From CAVTQZ01 sp963737015 (lineage in GTDB: Bacteria; Actinomycetota; Acidimicrobiia; Acidimicrobiales; UBA8190): a DNA stretch of 64,000 nucleotides. The stretch spans positions 186,001 through 250,000 of the forward strand of contig CAVTQZ010000001.1 in NCBI GenBank assembly GCA_963737015.1. Direction: 5' to 3'. The notes under the pieces are model-generated. The model searched no databases, was not told the DNA's origin, and saw only the letters and a list, made by a program, of their open reading frames with translations. The position numbers were made by a program, and so were the translations under genes. Positions within the stretch are counted from its first letter, which is position 1, and every line of letters starts with the position of its first letter. Below are positions 1 to 8,782 of the stretch, one piece after another.

Positions 1-311
1 CCGGTCAGCGTTTCGAGGGTCCCAACGGGAGTCGAACGACCGGTGCCGCGTTGGTCCAGCAACAGCACCCGGTAATCCTTGAGAGCACGCTCGAGCCACC
101 CCGGCGAGATGGGGCGGGACGTGGGACGCGCGGCTTCCATGCCAGGGCCGCCCTGTAAGAACACGAGGAAAGGACGGTCCCGTCCGTCAGGGGCAGCGAC
201 CTCCCTGGCGAAGACGTTGATACGTTCGCCTTCGGGTTCGGAATGCCGCAACGGGACGTCGAATTCGTGCTCGGTCGTCACCATGCCCGGCAGGTGAGTA
301 ACAACAGACAC
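1..311 (-). CDS. Alpha/beta hydrolase, proline iminopeptidase-like (N-terminal fragment, cut by window edge)
   Basis: Only the first ~103 residues are in the window; the gene runs off the left edge. The visible part contains QGGPG at residues 53-57, matching the HGGPG-type oxyanion motif of prolyl aminopeptidases, and a DQRGTGRS segment at 86-93, typical of the strand before the nucleophile elbow. The catalytic Ser, Asp and His lie beyond the edge. I chose the GTG at 311 because AGGAAG sits 9 bases upstream; an in-frame ATG at 284 is the alternative. Family: cytosolic peptidase releasing N-terminal proline, or a related esterase. The family call is fairly safe, the substrate is not. Confidence 0.75.
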   Translation of the reverse strand, partial: MSVVTHLPGMVTTEHEFDVPLRHSEPEGERINVFAREVAAPDGRDRPFLVFLQGGPGMEAARPTSRPISPGWLERALKDYRVLLLDQRGTGRSTPVGTLETLT

Positions 312-355
312 GATCTGATTCTTCCTCAGATATGCGCCGACCCGGCAGCCGGCTT

Positions 356-1174
356 TCAGGCGTCGCGCTTCACCATCAACCAGGCGCCGAGCGCCAATGC
401 GGCAACTGCGTACCCTGCCACGAGCGCGAGCCCGGCCCAGGGGTTGAAGATCGGAGTGCCTGCAAAGGGAGTCGTGTCCGTCGACAGCATGCTGAGCCCG
501 ACAGCTTCGGGCAAGTAGCGCGTCACGGCGTGCACGATCGAAGTGGGCAGCGCCTGGACGATGAGCGGCAGGACGAGCACGACACCGACGAATGCTGCGA
601 TCGCGCCTGCAGTATGTCTGATGATGGTTCCTAGACCGAGGGCCAACAGACCGAGCGCAGCTATGTAGAGCCCACTTCCGAAAACGGCTCTCGTCACTCC
701 GGGCTGGCTGAGCGTGGCGTGGCCCACCGACGAAGGTAGAAGAGCCTGACCGAGGAAGAAAGCAGCAATCGAGAGCACCTGTCCGACGACGATCGCGACG
801 AGCCCGAAGACCGCTACCTTCGCCGTCAGAACGACGGGCCGCCGCGGCATTGCGGCGAAGGTCGAACGGATCGAGCCCGTGCCGTACTCGGCGCTGATCA
901 CCATCACCCCGAGCACTCCGATCGCCAGTTGACCTAGGAAGAGGCCGGTGAGACTTCTCCTCGTCGGGTCGGCGACGTGCTCACCTGGATTGCCGGTTCC
1001 GACTGTCGTCGCGAGGACGCAGATGCCGATCACGGCCACGGTCATGACGGCGAGGCTCCACACGGTCGACCGGACCGACCAGAACTTGGTCCACTCGGAA
1101 CGAACCGTGCCTTTGATCCCGGCACGTCCTCGAGGGCTCTGCGCGACAGCCGGCGCCTGCGCAAGGGCACTCAT
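356..1174 (-). CDS. ABC-2 type transporter permease
   Basis: A 272-residue integral membrane protein, probably with six membrane segments beginning near residue 38. The stretch around residues 93-112 (ISAEYGTGSIRSTF followed by MPRR) is the recurring motif of ABC-2/BcrB-like permeases just after the second membrane segment. Its ATG overlaps the stop of the upstream ATPase gene by four bases (ATGA), so the two are translationally coupled and should form one exporter. The substrate (drug, lipid or peptide) cannot be read from the sequence. Confidence 0.85.
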   Translation of the reverse strand: MSALAQAPAVAQSPRGRAGIKGTVRSEWTKFWSVRSTVWSLAVMTVAVIGICVLATTVGTGNPGEHVADPTRRSLTGLFLGQLAIGVLGVMVISAEYGTGSIRSTFAAMPRRPVVLTAKVAVFGLVAIVVGQVLSIAAFFLGQALLPSSVGHATLSQPGVTRAVFGSGLYIAALGLLALGLGTIIRHTAGAIAAFVGVVLVLPLIVQALPTSIVHAVTRYLPEAVGLSMLSTDTTPFAGTPIFNPWAGLALVAGYAVAALALGAWLMVKRDA

Positions 1175-2073
1175 GACGCACCTCGGAACTCGACTGTTTC
1201 TTCTGTCAGTTCCATGAAGGCATCCTCCAGTGACGCCACCGGTGTGAGCTCGTGGAGTGCGACACCGATCGAAGCAGCCAGATCGCCGATGTCAGAGGCC
1301 CCCATGCCGGTGATGGTGAGCGAACCGTCAGGTTCGGCGAGCACGATGCCTCCTGCCGCACGCACCGCCTGGGTGAGCGCTGCCACAGCAGGAGTTCGAA
1401 CCCGGACGGACTGCCGCGAGCTTCGGGCGAGGAAGTCTTCCATCGAGGTCTGTGCGATCAGGCGTCCTTTGCCGATCACTATGAGATCGTCCGCTGTGAG
1501 CGCCATCTCCGACATGAGGTGACTCGATATGAAGACGGTGCGGCCCTCTCCAGCCAAGCTCTTGCAGAGTGTGCGTACCCACCTGATCCCCTCGGGATCC
1601 AGGCCGTTGACCGGTTCGTCGAACAGGAGGACCGGCGGATCGCCGAGGAGGGCGGCCGCGATCCCGAGGCGCTGGCCCATGCCGAGTGAGAATTTTCCGA
1701 CTCGCTTTCGCGAGACACCGGACAGCCCTACGAGCTCGATGACTTCGTCGACACGCCTGCGCTCGATCGAATTGGTTTGAGCGAGCGCCAGAAGGTGCGA
1801 GCGCGCAGAACGACCGGGATGGATGCCTTTCGCTTCGAGGAGCCCACCCACCTCTCGAAGCGGCCAGGGAAGATCATGGTATCGACGCCCCACCACCGTC
1901 ACGTCGCCGGCATTTGGAGCATCGAGACCCATGATCATCCGCATGGTCGTGGACTTGCCGGAGCCGTTGGGTCCCAGGAACCCCGTGACCCTTCCTGGCA
2001 GGACCTCGAAGGAGAGGTCGTTCACGGCGACGAGGCTTCCGAAGCGTTTTGTGAGCCCTCGTGCCTCGATCAC
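1171..2073 (-). CDS. ABC transporter ATP-binding protein (BcrA-like)
   Basis: 300-residue ATPase. Walker A GPNGSGKST is at residues 34-42, a degenerate signature LGMGQ replaces LSGGQ, and Walker B is VLLFDEP followed by the D-loop NGLDPEG. The Q-loop region reads GGLLEAKG, as in BcrA-type antibiotic/self-resistance exporters. The C-terminal ~80 residues are the usual accessory extension. The start is a GTG preceded by GGAGGAG at good spacing. It powers the permease encoded immediately downstream with a four-base overlap. Export role is inferred from the family; substrate unknown. Confidence 0.9.
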   Translation of the reverse strand: MIEARGLTKRFGSLVAVNDLSFEVLPGRVTGFLGPNGSGKSTTMRMIMGLDAPNAGDVTVVGRRYHDLPWPLREVGGLLEAKGIHPGRSARSHLLALAQTNSIERRRVDEVIELVGLSGVSRKRVGKFSLGMGQRLGIAAALLGDPPVLLFDEPVNGLDPEGIRWVRTLCKSLAGEGRTVFISSHLMSEMALTADDLIVIGKGRLIAQTSMEDFLARSSRQSVRVRTPAVAALTQAVRAAGGIVLAEPDGSLTITGMGASDIGDLAASIGVALHELTPVASLEDAFMELTEETVEFRGAS

Positions 2074-2169
2074 TGTAAGTGCTCCTCCGAGTCAGTTGCA
2101 GGCTCGATCATGGATCTCCTGCATGTCCCCTTCAATCGGGGACAACCCTCATGCTCCCCTGAGCGCGAG

Positions 2170-2727
2170 TCACAGGGTGCGATACCGCATATAAACCGTG
2201 CCGTTCTTGAACCGGCGTTCGTCGAGTAGGTCCAGGAGAAGGCGTTGGCCGGCGGGGAGGGCCCTTTTACCTCCACCTACGACGACGGGGACGACGAAGA
2301 GGCGGCACTCGTCGACCAAGCCGTTCTTCAAGGCCCGAGCGGCCAGCTCGGCTCCACCGATCGTGATCGCGGACCGGGAGGTTTCCTTGATCCTTTTGAC
2401 TCCTTCAGGATCGAAGCTGCGCTCGATGCGCGTCCTAGCGCTCGAAGCCGCGGGCAACGTGCGCGAGAACACGACCTTCGCGGCCCGCTGCCAGATCTCG
2501 GTGAAGTCTCTCGTGGCCGGCGACCGGTCGGGAATGGTATGAGCCGTCTCCCAAAAGAGCATGGTCTCGTACATCCGGCGGCCGTACAGGTAGGTATCGA
2601 CTGGTCGTTCGAGCTCGTTGACGAAGCTATGCACCTCCTCGTCGGGAGCGGCCCAATCGAAGCGACCCTTGTCGTCCTCGACGAAGCCGTCGACGGACAT
2701 GATCGCGGAATAGATCAGTTCGGCCAC
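2170..2727 (-). CDS. Dihydrofolate reductase/RibD C-terminal domain family protein
   Basis: 185 residues. The N-terminus (IYSAIMSVDGFVED), the YGRRMYE segment near residue 50, the SRTLP segment and the IGGAELA glycine motif are hallmarks of the RibD_C/DHFR-like fold that binds NADPH. Such stand-alone proteins are common in actinobacteria and mostly lack an assigned substrate. The start is a GTG preceded by AGAGGAG. It lies 16 bases downstream of the HAD gene on the same strand, so the two may be cotranscribed. True folate reduction is unlikely to be its job; reductase of an unknown pterin- or flavin-like compound is inferred. Confidence 0.8.
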   Translation of the reverse strand: MAELIYSAIMSVDGFVEDDKGRFDWAAPDEEVHSFVNELERPVDTYLYGRRMYETMLFWETAHTIPDRSPATRDFTEIWQRAAKVVFSRTLPAASSARTRIERSFDPEGVKRIKETSRSAITIGGAELAARALKNGLVDECRLFVVPVVVGGGKRALPAGQRLLLDLLDERRFKNGTVYMRYRTL

Positions 2728-2743
2728 TTTCGAGCTCCTCTGG

Positions 2744-3415
2744 TCAGCCCAAGCGCTCGATGGTCGCCGGGGTCAGGTCCTTGATGCTCGGTACGACGAG
2801 TTTCGCCAGTGCCAGCGCTTCGGGTGCGGGGGGAAAATGCCGGTTCGGGATCGCCACGACCATCATCCCGGCAGCGGCGCCCGCCCGGATCCCGTTCGCC
2901 GAGTCTTCCACGACCGCACACGAAGCCGGGGTCGTGCCAAGTCGCCGGGCGGTTTCCAGGTACACGTCGGGTGCCGGTTTGCCCCTTCGGACCTCCTCGG
3001 ACGACAAGACGACCTCGAAGAGCCGGTCGAGTCCCGTTACCAGCAAGACCTCGTCGATCACCTCCTTGTTCGAGGAGGACGCGAGAGCCAGCCGCCACGA
3101 CGATCCGAGCGTCTCCACGGCTTCGAGCGCGCCGGGGAGCACAGGCAAGCCGGCCCTGTAGCGCTCCAGGACTCCGGCCCCGACTTCCTCACGGATGGTC
3201 GAAGGGTCGAGGACGACGCCCAGGCGGTCGTGGAGGTACGACGACCATTCCGTGGCGCTCATTCCCATCATCGCCTCGGTAGCCCCTGGTGCCCACTGCG
3301 AACCGCAACGCTCCACGAGCGAGCGCCTGGCCTCGTCCCACACCCGTTCCGAATCGATGAGGACCCCGTCGAGGTCGAACACGACGGCTTCGATCACGAG
3401 GGCAGCATTCCGCAT
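2744..3415 (-). CDS. HAD-superfamily hydrolase (beta-phosphoglucomutase/phosphatase-like)
   Basis: 223 residues with the four HAD motifs in order: DLDGV at residues 14-18 (nucleophile D14, acid/base D16), the Ser-rich motif II (LASSSNK), the Lys of motif III (RRGKPAPDVY) and the acidic motif IV (VVEDSANG). The helical cap between motifs I and II is the type found in beta-phosphoglucomutase and small sugar-phosphate phosphatases. Start: ATG at 3415; a GTG six codons downstream is possible. It is divergent from the padR gene and shares its 112-base control region. Substrate unknown. Confidence 0.85.
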   Translation of the reverse strand: MRNAALVIEAVVFDLDGVLIDSERVWDEARRSLVERCGSQWAPGATEAMMGMSATEWSSYLHDRLGVVLDPSTIREEVGAGVLERYRAGLPVLPGALEAVETLGSSWRLALASSSNKEVIDEVLLVTGLDRLFEVVLSSEEVRRGKPAPDVYLETARRLGTTPASCAVVEDSANGIRAGAAAGMMVVAIPNRHFPPAPEALALAKLVVPSIKDLTPATIERLG

Positions 3416-3460
3416 AAACCCTGCTCAATGTCGTCGCGGGGACAACCACGCCGTGCCCAC

Positions 3461-3489
3461 TTGCCTTTTGCAGTCTGCCAGGTAGTATA
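3461..3489 (+). promoter_or_regulatory. Predicted sigma70-type promoter of the padR-ABC operon
   Basis: TTGCCT (3461-3466) and TAGTAT (3484-3489) are separated by 17 bases, giving a plausible -35/-10 pair 39 bases before the PadR start codon. The -10 element lies inside the inverted repeat at 3481-3503, so repressor binding there would block the promoter. Inferred from sequence only. Confidence 0.5.
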
Positions 3490-3503
3490 TCGAGTATGCT
3501 ACC
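3481..3503 (+). promoter_or_regulatory. Candidate PadR operator (23-bp inverted repeat)
   Basis: Two 10-base half sites (GGTAGTATAT and GTATGCTACC) flank a CGA centre; 8 of 10 positions are complementary between the arms. It is the most AT-rich element of the region and sits directly upstream of a padR gene, the usual place for autoregulated PadR operators. It could also affect the divergent HAD gene. Confidence 0.6.
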
Positions 3504-3527
3504 AAAGCGATCCCAAAGGGCCAGGCG

Positions 3528-4106
3528 ATGAGCGTCCGCCATGCCTTGCTTGCCCTCCTGAGCGAAGGTCCGAAATACGGCCTGCAGCTCCGTCAGGAGT
3601 TCGAGGAGCGCACCGGAGACGTGTGGCCGCTGAACGTCGGCCAGGTCTACACCACCCTCGGGCGCCTGGAGCGCGACGGCCTCGTGGAGTCCGAGGGGTC
3701 AGGGGAGGACGAGCGTCAGAAGGGCTTTCGGATCACGCCGGAAGGAGAGGGCGAACTCTCCAAGTGGTTGTGCACGCCGCCCGACCTGACAGCTCCTCCC
3801 AGAGACGAGCTGGTCATCAAGGTTCTGCTGGCGCTGCAGGTGCCCGGCGTGGAGGTCCACGACATCATCCAGGTCCACCGGCGATACCTGGTGGAGCTGA
3901 TGCAGCAGTGGACGCGCCTGAAGGAGGACGAGGCTCGCTTCGACCTCTCGCTCGCCCTGGTGGTCGACGCCGAGCTGTTCAGGCTCGACTCGGTCATCAG
4001 GTGGCTCGATGCAGCGGACGGCCGGCTCAAGCGTTGCGCCGACCAGCCGCGTAGTCCCGTTACGACTACTCCCGTCCTGAGACGGAGATTGGCGGTGAGG
4101 CGATGA
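3528..4106 (+). CDS. PadR-family transcriptional regulator
   Basis: 192 residues. The N-terminal ~80 residues form the PadR winged helix (ALLALLSEGPKYGLQLRQEF, then YTTLGRLERDGLVES as recognition helix and wing). The C-terminal ~90 residues (helical, around the VQVHRRYL-type segment) correspond to the Vir_act_alpha_C dimerisation domain. PadR proteins normally repress a neighbouring exporter and are released by a small ligand. That fits here: its stop overlaps the ATPase start by four bases and an inverted repeat covers its promoter. The last ~25 residues (Arg/Thr-rich) look disordered. Confidence 0.92.
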   Translation: MSVRHALLALLSEGPKYGLQLRQEFEERTGDVWPLNVGQVYTTLGRLERDGLVESEGSGEDERQKGFRITPEGEGELSKWLCTPPDLTAPPRDELVIKVLLALQVPGVEVHDIIQVHRRYLVELMQQWTRLKEDEARFDLSLALVVDAELFRLDSVIRWLDAADGRLKRCADQPRSPVTTTPVLRRRLAVRR

Positions 4107-4825
4107 GCTTCCTCGAAATGAGAGACGTATCGAAGGTCTATGGCGTCGGAGCGGCCGAGGTTCACGCTCTTCGCAACGTCGATCTGTCGGTGGACGCCGG
4201 CTCCCTCGTGGCGGTCATGGGGCCTAGCGGGTCCGGGAAGAGCACGTTGCTCACGATCGCGGGGAGCTTGGAGGACCCGACCGGGGGCGACGTCTTTGTG
4301 GGGGGCCATTTGCTTGCCTCGATGTCACGCAACGACAAGGCGCGTCTGCGTCGCAGGATGATCGGTTACGTCTTTCAGGATTTCAACTTGTTGCCCGGCC
4401 TCACGGCAGTGGAGAACGTCTCGCTGCCACTCGAGCTCGACGGCGTTGCATCCCGCAAAGCCCACGCGGTCGGGATGGCAGCCCTCGAGGAGCTCGGCAT
4501 GCCGGAGCGGGCATCGCACTTCCCCGACGAGCTTTCCGGCGGTGAGCGCCAGCGGGTGGCCATCGCTCGGGCTTCGGTCGGCGAGCGTCAGCTACTCCTC
4601 GCCGACGAGCCGTCCGGCGCGCTGGACTCGGCCAACGGTGAGGCCGTGATGCGCATGGTGCTCGCCGCATGTCAACGTGGCCTCGCGGCGGTGGTAGTGA
4701 CGCACGACGCACAGCTCGCCTCGTGGGCCGACCGGGTGCTGTTCATCAGGGACGGCAGGATCGTCGACCAAACGGTGCCACCTCCGGCACCGGAGTCGCT
4801 CCTCCAGTCCGAACCCGCCAGATGA
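4103..4825 (+). CDS. ABC transporter ATP-binding protein (MacB/LolD-like)
   Basis: 240 residues. Walker A GPSGSGKST at 40-48, Q-loop YVFQDFNLL, signature LSGGERQRVAIARA and Walker B LLLADEPSGALD are all intact. The HALRNVDLSV opening and the PSGALDSANGEAVM D-loop are typical of the MacB/LolD/FtsE class, which pairs with FtsX-fold permeases. It overlaps padR upstream and the permease downstream by ATGA, so the three genes form one coupled operon. Probable role: energising a mechanotransmission-type ABC complex for drug, peptide or lipoprotein handling. Confidence 0.93.
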   Translation: MSFLEMRDVSKVYGVGAAEVHALRNVDLSVDAGSLVAVMGPSGSGKSTLLTIAGSLEDPTGGDVFVGGHLLASMSRNDKARLRRRMIGYVFQDFNLLPGLTAVENVSLPLELDGVASRKAHAVGMAALEELGMPERASHFPDELSGGERQRVAIARASVGERQLLLADEPSGALDSANGEAVMRMVLAACQRGLAAVVVTHDAQLASWADRVLFIRDGRIVDQTVPPPAPESLLQSEPAR

Positions 4826-7377
4826 CGCTCACTCTCGAGCGTCCGTCTGCCGAACTCGAGGGCGGCAACGGCGGTATGACTGCGCGCCGCGCGGTGGTCA
4901 GGTGGGCCTGGCGCCTTTTCCGCCGCGAGTGGCGGCAACAGATCCTGATCCTCGCACTCATCGTGGTTGCGGTGGCGGCGACGATCGTTGGCTCCGCCGT
5001 CGCCACGAACACGCCCCAGCCGGCAAACTTCGGCTTCGGTACCGCACAGGACTCGGCCACCTTCTCTTTGAACGGCAAGTCTGGTGCCGGCTTGTCCCGC
5101 GCTTCGAACGAGATCTCCGGGATCGAGCACCGCTTCGGCCGTGTCGAGGTCATAGAAAGCCAAACGATGTCCATCCCGGGCTCGATCGACACCTATCAGC
5201 TCGTCGCCGAGGATCCGCACGGTCCCTTCAGCGGGCCGATGCTCGCTCTCGTCTCGGGCCGTTATCCCGCCACAGCCAATGAAGTCGCCATAACGAGCGG
5301 TGTTGCGTCCGCGTTGCACCTGAGAGCCGGTGAGAGCTGGCAAGTAGGCGGGGTCGAGCGGCGCGTCGTCGGTGTCGTCGAAGATCCCGAGAGCCTCCTC
5401 GACGAGTTTGCACTCGTCGTGCCGGGACAGTTGCAGGCCCCTACACAGGTCACGGCACTGTTCGACGCACCGGGCGTTCCGCCGAGGTCCATAGGACCGG
5501 ACATCCAGACGCCGGCTTCGGTGTCTCAGTCCAATCCACTGAACCCCGAGACGATTTCGCTTGCGGCTTTGGTAATGGGGATGCTCCTGATCGCGCTCGT
5601 CTCGGTCGGTGGCTTCACTGTCCTCGCACAGCGCCGACTCCGGTCCATCGGGATGTTGGAGTCGACGGGTGCCAGCGACCAGCACGTCCGCCTGGTGATG
5701 CGTGCCAACGGTACGGTCGTCGGTCTCGTCGGTGCCGTCGGTGGCTTTGTGGTCGGCCTCGTGGTCTGGCTCGCGTACCGCCCGACGCTCGAGCAGAGCG
5801 CGCATCACGTAATCGGAGTGCTTGCGCTGCCTTGGGTCGTTGTAGCCGCGGCGCTCGTGCTCGCCGTCGTAGCGGCGTACTTCGCCGCGTCGAGGCCGGC
5901 GCGGGCGATCACGAAGGTGCCTATCGTCACAGCACTCTCAGGTCGACCGGCGCCGCCACGTCAGGTGCATCGCTCCATGATCCCGGGCATCATCTGTCTC
6001 GTCCTGGCGTTCTTGATGCTCGGCTACTCGGGAAGCACCAACAACGGGAGCGGAAGCGGCGGTTCACCAGAGCTGGTGTTCGGGATAGTGCTCCTCGTTC
6101 CCGGCCTGATCCTCCTCGCACCGTTCTTTCTCTCCCTCATCGCGCGTGTCGGACGACACGCGCCGATCGCGACGCGCCTTGCGCTTCGCGATCTCTCCCG
6201 GTACCGGGCTCGGTCCGGTTCGGCGCTGGCCGCCATCAGTGTCGGCGTGCTGGCCGCCGTAATCGTTTTGCTCGCCGCCTCATCGCGTTACGGAAACGTC
6301 CTCGACTACGCCGGCCCGAATCTCGCCTCGAACCAGCTAGCGCTCCATGACAACCTGCCGCCACAAGGCCAGCCGCTCGTGGAGCGCAACGCCCAGGGTC
6401 AGCTCGTCAAGACCTCCCCACCCCCGCAGGTTGCCGCTCCGAGTCAGCTCGCTTCGAGCGCAGAGGAGATCGCCAAGGGCCTCGGTGCTCAGCTCATACC
6501 GCTCGAGATACCCGATGCCGGGTTGAACGGGACACAGGGAGGCCGCAGCTGGAACGGCCAGATCTACGTGGCTACGCCTGAGCTGTTACGGGCGTTCGGG
6601 ATCAAGCAGTCGGAGGTCGATCAGAACGCTGACGTCCTCACGTCGCGGCCCGGACTTTCCGGAGTGTCGGGCCTGCAACTCGGATACGGCGCGAATGCGC
6701 CTGGGGGAGGGCCCGGCGGCGGTTCCTCTCAATCGTGTTCGGCGACGACAGACTGTCTTGCAAATCCGGTCATACAGGAGGTCGGGGGGTTTCCGACAGG
6801 AACGTCGGCACCCAACACCGTGATCACCGAACACGCAATGCGGGAGTTCGGCATCCAGCAGACCACGTCAGACTGGTTGGTGCTGGGGGCCCAGCCCTTC
6901 ACAGCCGCTCAGATCAGCAGCGCCAAGCTCTCGGCATCGACCACTCAGCTCTCGGTCGAGTCGAAGAACGATCAGCCGACCTCGTCCGCCGTCATCACCT
7001 GGGCGACGATCTTCGGGGTCGTCATCGCCCTCGGCGTTCTCGGCATGTCGGTGGGCCTCGTGCGGAGCGAGACGGCGAGCGATCTGCGAACGCTTGCCGC
7101 CACTGGAGCCTCAAGCTTCGTCCGACGGACGCTCACCGGAGTCACGGCCGGCGCGCTCGGATTCCTGGGAGCGCTTCTCGGCACGTTGGGTGGCTACGTC
7201 GGAATGATCGGCTGGCTGCGGGGCAACTCGCTGAATGGCGGGATATCGGCACTGGGAAACATCCCGGTTGCCAATCTCCTTGGAATTCTCATCGCCATGC
7301 CATTGGGGGCGGCCGTGATCGGCTGGCTCGTGGCGGGCCGTCAACCCCCGACCCTCGCGCATCAACCGATCGAGTGA
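4822..7377 (+). CDS. FtsX/MacB-type ABC transporter permease
   Basis: 851 residues from the ATG that overlaps the ATPase stop by four bases. One membrane helix lies near residues 37-57, followed by a large extracytoplasmic domain. Then comes a three-helix FtsX block containing the RLRSIGMLESTGA coupling segment, a second soluble domain, and a final FtsX block with a matching LRTLAATGAS segment. This duplicated architecture is standard for long actinobacterial FtsX permeases. The second soluble domain holds a Gly-rich loop with two cysteines ten residues or fewer apart (SCSATTDC), which could form a disulfide outside the cell. Likely an exporter or envelope-sensing complex under PadR control. 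Confidence 0.9.
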   Translation: MTLTLERPSAELEGGNGGMTARRAVVRWAWRLFRREWRQQILILALIVVAVAATIVGSAVATNTPQPANFGFGTAQDSATFSLNGKSGAGLSRASNEISGIEHRFGRVEVIESQTMSIPGSIDTYQLVAEDPHGPFSGPMLALVSGRYPATANEVAITSGVASALHLRAGESWQVGGVERRVVGVVEDPESLLDEFALVVPGQLQAPTQVTALFDAPGVPPRSIGPDIQTPASVSQSNPLNPETISLAALVMGMLLIALVSVGGFTVLAQRRLRSIGMLESTGASDQHVRLVMRANGTVVGLVGAVGGFVVGLVVWLAYRPTLEQSAHHVIGVLALPWVVVAAALVLAVVAAYFAASRPARAITKVPIVTALSGRPAPPRQVHRSMIPGIICLVLAFLMLGYSGSTNNGSGSGGSPELVFGIVLLVPGLILLAPFFLSLIARVGRHAPIATRLALRDLSRYRARSGSALAAISVGVLAAVIVLLAASSRYGNVLDYAGPNLASNQLALHDNLPPQGQPLVERNAQGQLVKTSPPPQVAAPSQLASSAEEIAKGLGAQLIPLEIPDAGLNGTQGGRSWNGQIYVATPELLRAFGIKQSEVDQNADVLTSRPGLSGVSGLQLGYGANAPGGGPGGGSSQSCSATTDCLANPVIQEVGGFPTGTSAPNTVITEHAMREFGIQQTTSDWLVLGAQPFTAAQISSAKLSASTTQLSVESKNDQPTSSAVITWATIFGVVIALGVLGMSVGLVRSETASDLRTLAATGASSFVRRTLTGVTAGALGFLGALLGTLGGYVGMIGWLRGNSLNGGISALGNIPVANLLGILIAMPLGAAVIGWLVAGRQPPTLAHQPIE

Positions 7378-7387
7378 CCGATACGCG

Positions 7388-7726
7388 TCAGGGGGCGCTC
7401 TCGGCGAGAGCCTCGAAGTTCTCGTAGAGCCTCGGCTCGCCTAACCGCTCCCGTACACGGAGTGCCGCCGGGCCCACGCGTGCCCAAACGCCCTTCGACC
7501 ACCACAGGTCGTGCACGAGTTCCCGGTTCAGGATTCCCTGCTTGACAAGGGTGCCGATTGTCTCTCCGTATCCAAGTAGCTTCCTCACTTCCGGGTCGTT
7601 CGCCTGAGCGGATTCGCTGTCGAATCCGTCGGAGAAGATGACCTCCGCTGCTTCGTCCGCTCCCATCTCCGTTCCCCACCGCACCAGCTGCACTACAAGT
7701 TGCGCATCTTCGTACGTCGCAACCAT
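7388..7726 (-). CDS. Conserved hypothetical protein
   Basis: 112 residues, acidic and predicted helical, no signal peptide or membrane segment. It contains Trp-rich patches (LVRWGTEMG, HDLWWSKGVWARVG) and ends with a LYENFEALAE helix. I recognise the pattern from uncharacterised actinobacterial proteins but cannot attach a function. It is convergent with the FtsX gene (10-base gap) and divergent from the fumarylacetoacetase-like gene. Confidence 0.7.
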   Translation of the reverse strand: MVATYEDAQLVVQLVRWGTEMGADEAAEVIFSDGFDSESAQANDPEVRKLLGYGETIGTLVKQGILNRELVHDLWWSKGVWARVGPAALRVRERLGEPRLYENFEALAESAP

Positions 7727-7828
7727 CGCGATACCTCCCTCGTTGTGGTCGAGGCCCTATCGGTGCCGCTGCAATCATGGTGCAAACGCGACCACCGTGC
7801 TCGGGCCGGTGAGACGAAAGGCTGTGGG

Positions 7829-8689
7829 ATGAAGCTCGTGAATTTCAAGAGCAGGGCGGATGGGCACGCCGGGTTCGGAGAACTCCTAGAGGACCAGATC
7901 GCTGATCTGAGCGGACTGGCACCGGACATCTTGTCGATCGCCGGCGGAGGGACAGGCGGGCTGGATGAAGCCCGACATGCGTCTTCCTCGGCGCCACGCA
8001 TTCCTCTCGCGGAAGTGACCCTCGATGCTCCCGTTCTGAGACCTCCGAAGTTCCTCGGAATAGGCCTCAACTATGCGGAGCATGTCAGCGAGCTCGGCAT
8101 GGAGCGCCCCGAGCACCAGGTCTGGTTCAACAAGCAGTCAACCTGTGTCATCGGGGCGGGGGCGCCGATCGTCGTGCCCGGCGTGTCGACGATGGTCGAC
8201 TACGAGGGAGAGCTCGGAGTCGTCATTGGAAGGCGCTGCCGGAACGTTCCCGCGAAAGACGCCCGGAGCGTCGTTGCGGGATACACCATCGTGAACGATG
8301 TCAGTGTCCGCGATTGGCAGTGGCGCTCGCAAACCTGGACACTCGGTAAGTCCTTCGACACCCATGGCCCGATGGGTCCGTGTTTGGCAACTCCAGACGC
8401 GATACCCGAGCCCCACGGGCTCTCCTTGAGAACATGGGTCAACGACGAGCTGCGTCAAGAGGCCCGCACAGACGACATGATCTTCGACATCTGGGAGATG
8501 ATCGCCCTGCTGTCCACCGTTTTCACGTTGGAGCCCGGGGATGTCCTCGCCACGGGGACCCCTTCGGGAGTGGGCTCCGGGTTCGACCCTCCGAGGTGGC
8601 TCAAAAAGGACGACGTCGTGAGGGTCGAGATCGAGGGGATCGGTCTCCTCGAGAATCCGGTGGTCAGCGCGCCCGAGATCCCGGATTGA
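7829..8689 (+). CDS. Fumarylacetoacetate hydrolase-family protein
   Basis: 286 residues from ATG 7829, which removes a long non-homologous extension. A short N-terminal domain is followed by the FAH catalytic domain: FLGIGLNYAEHVSE, the metal-binding acidic segment DYEGELGVVIGR, NDVSVRDWQ, the KSFDTHGPMGP segment and the closing GTPSGVGSG loop. Family members hydrolyse or decarboxylate acylpyruvate-type beta-diketo acids in aromatic or sugar-acid degradation using Mg/Mn. No pathway partners lie next to it, so the substrate stays open. Confidence 0.9.
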   Translation: MKLVNFKSRADGHAGFGELLEDQIADLSGLAPDILSIAGGGTGGLDEARHASSSAPRIPLAEVTLDAPVLRPPKFLGIGLNYAEHVSELGMERPEHQVWFNKQSTCVIGAGAPIVVPGVSTMVDYEGELGVVIGRRCRNVPAKDARSVVAGYTIVNDVSVRDWQWRSQTWTLGKSFDTHGPMGPCLATPDAIPEPHGLSLRTWVNDELRQEARTDDMIFDIWEMIALLSTVFTLEPGDVLATGTPSGVGSGFDPPRWLKKDDVVRVEIEGIGLLENPVVSAPEIPD

Positions 8690-8692
8690 AGC

Positions 8693-8727
8693 TTCGCCAA
8701 TTAATATTGAACGTTTCGCCAATTAAT
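8693..8727 (+). repeat. Two direct repeats of a 13-base AT-rich element
   Basis: TTCGCCAATTAAT occurs at 8693-8705 and again at 8715-8727, exactly 22 bases (about two helical turns) apart. The spacing places both copies on the same face of the DNA, as for cooperative regulator binding. They lie between the FAH-like gene and the lipoprotein gene, in the most AT-rich stretch of this area, and may belong to the lipoprotein promoter. Confidence 0.55.
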
Positions 8728-8782
8728 GCCAATGAATAGAGTATGTCGCGGCTCGCGAATGGCAGCGGGTTTTCGTGGCCGT

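Noticed and set aside
1391..1403. GTTCGAAC-type T-loop sequences (also near 43911, 57830, 59529)
   Set aside because: All lie inside well-supported genes and no acceptor or anticodon stems fold around them; not tRNAs.
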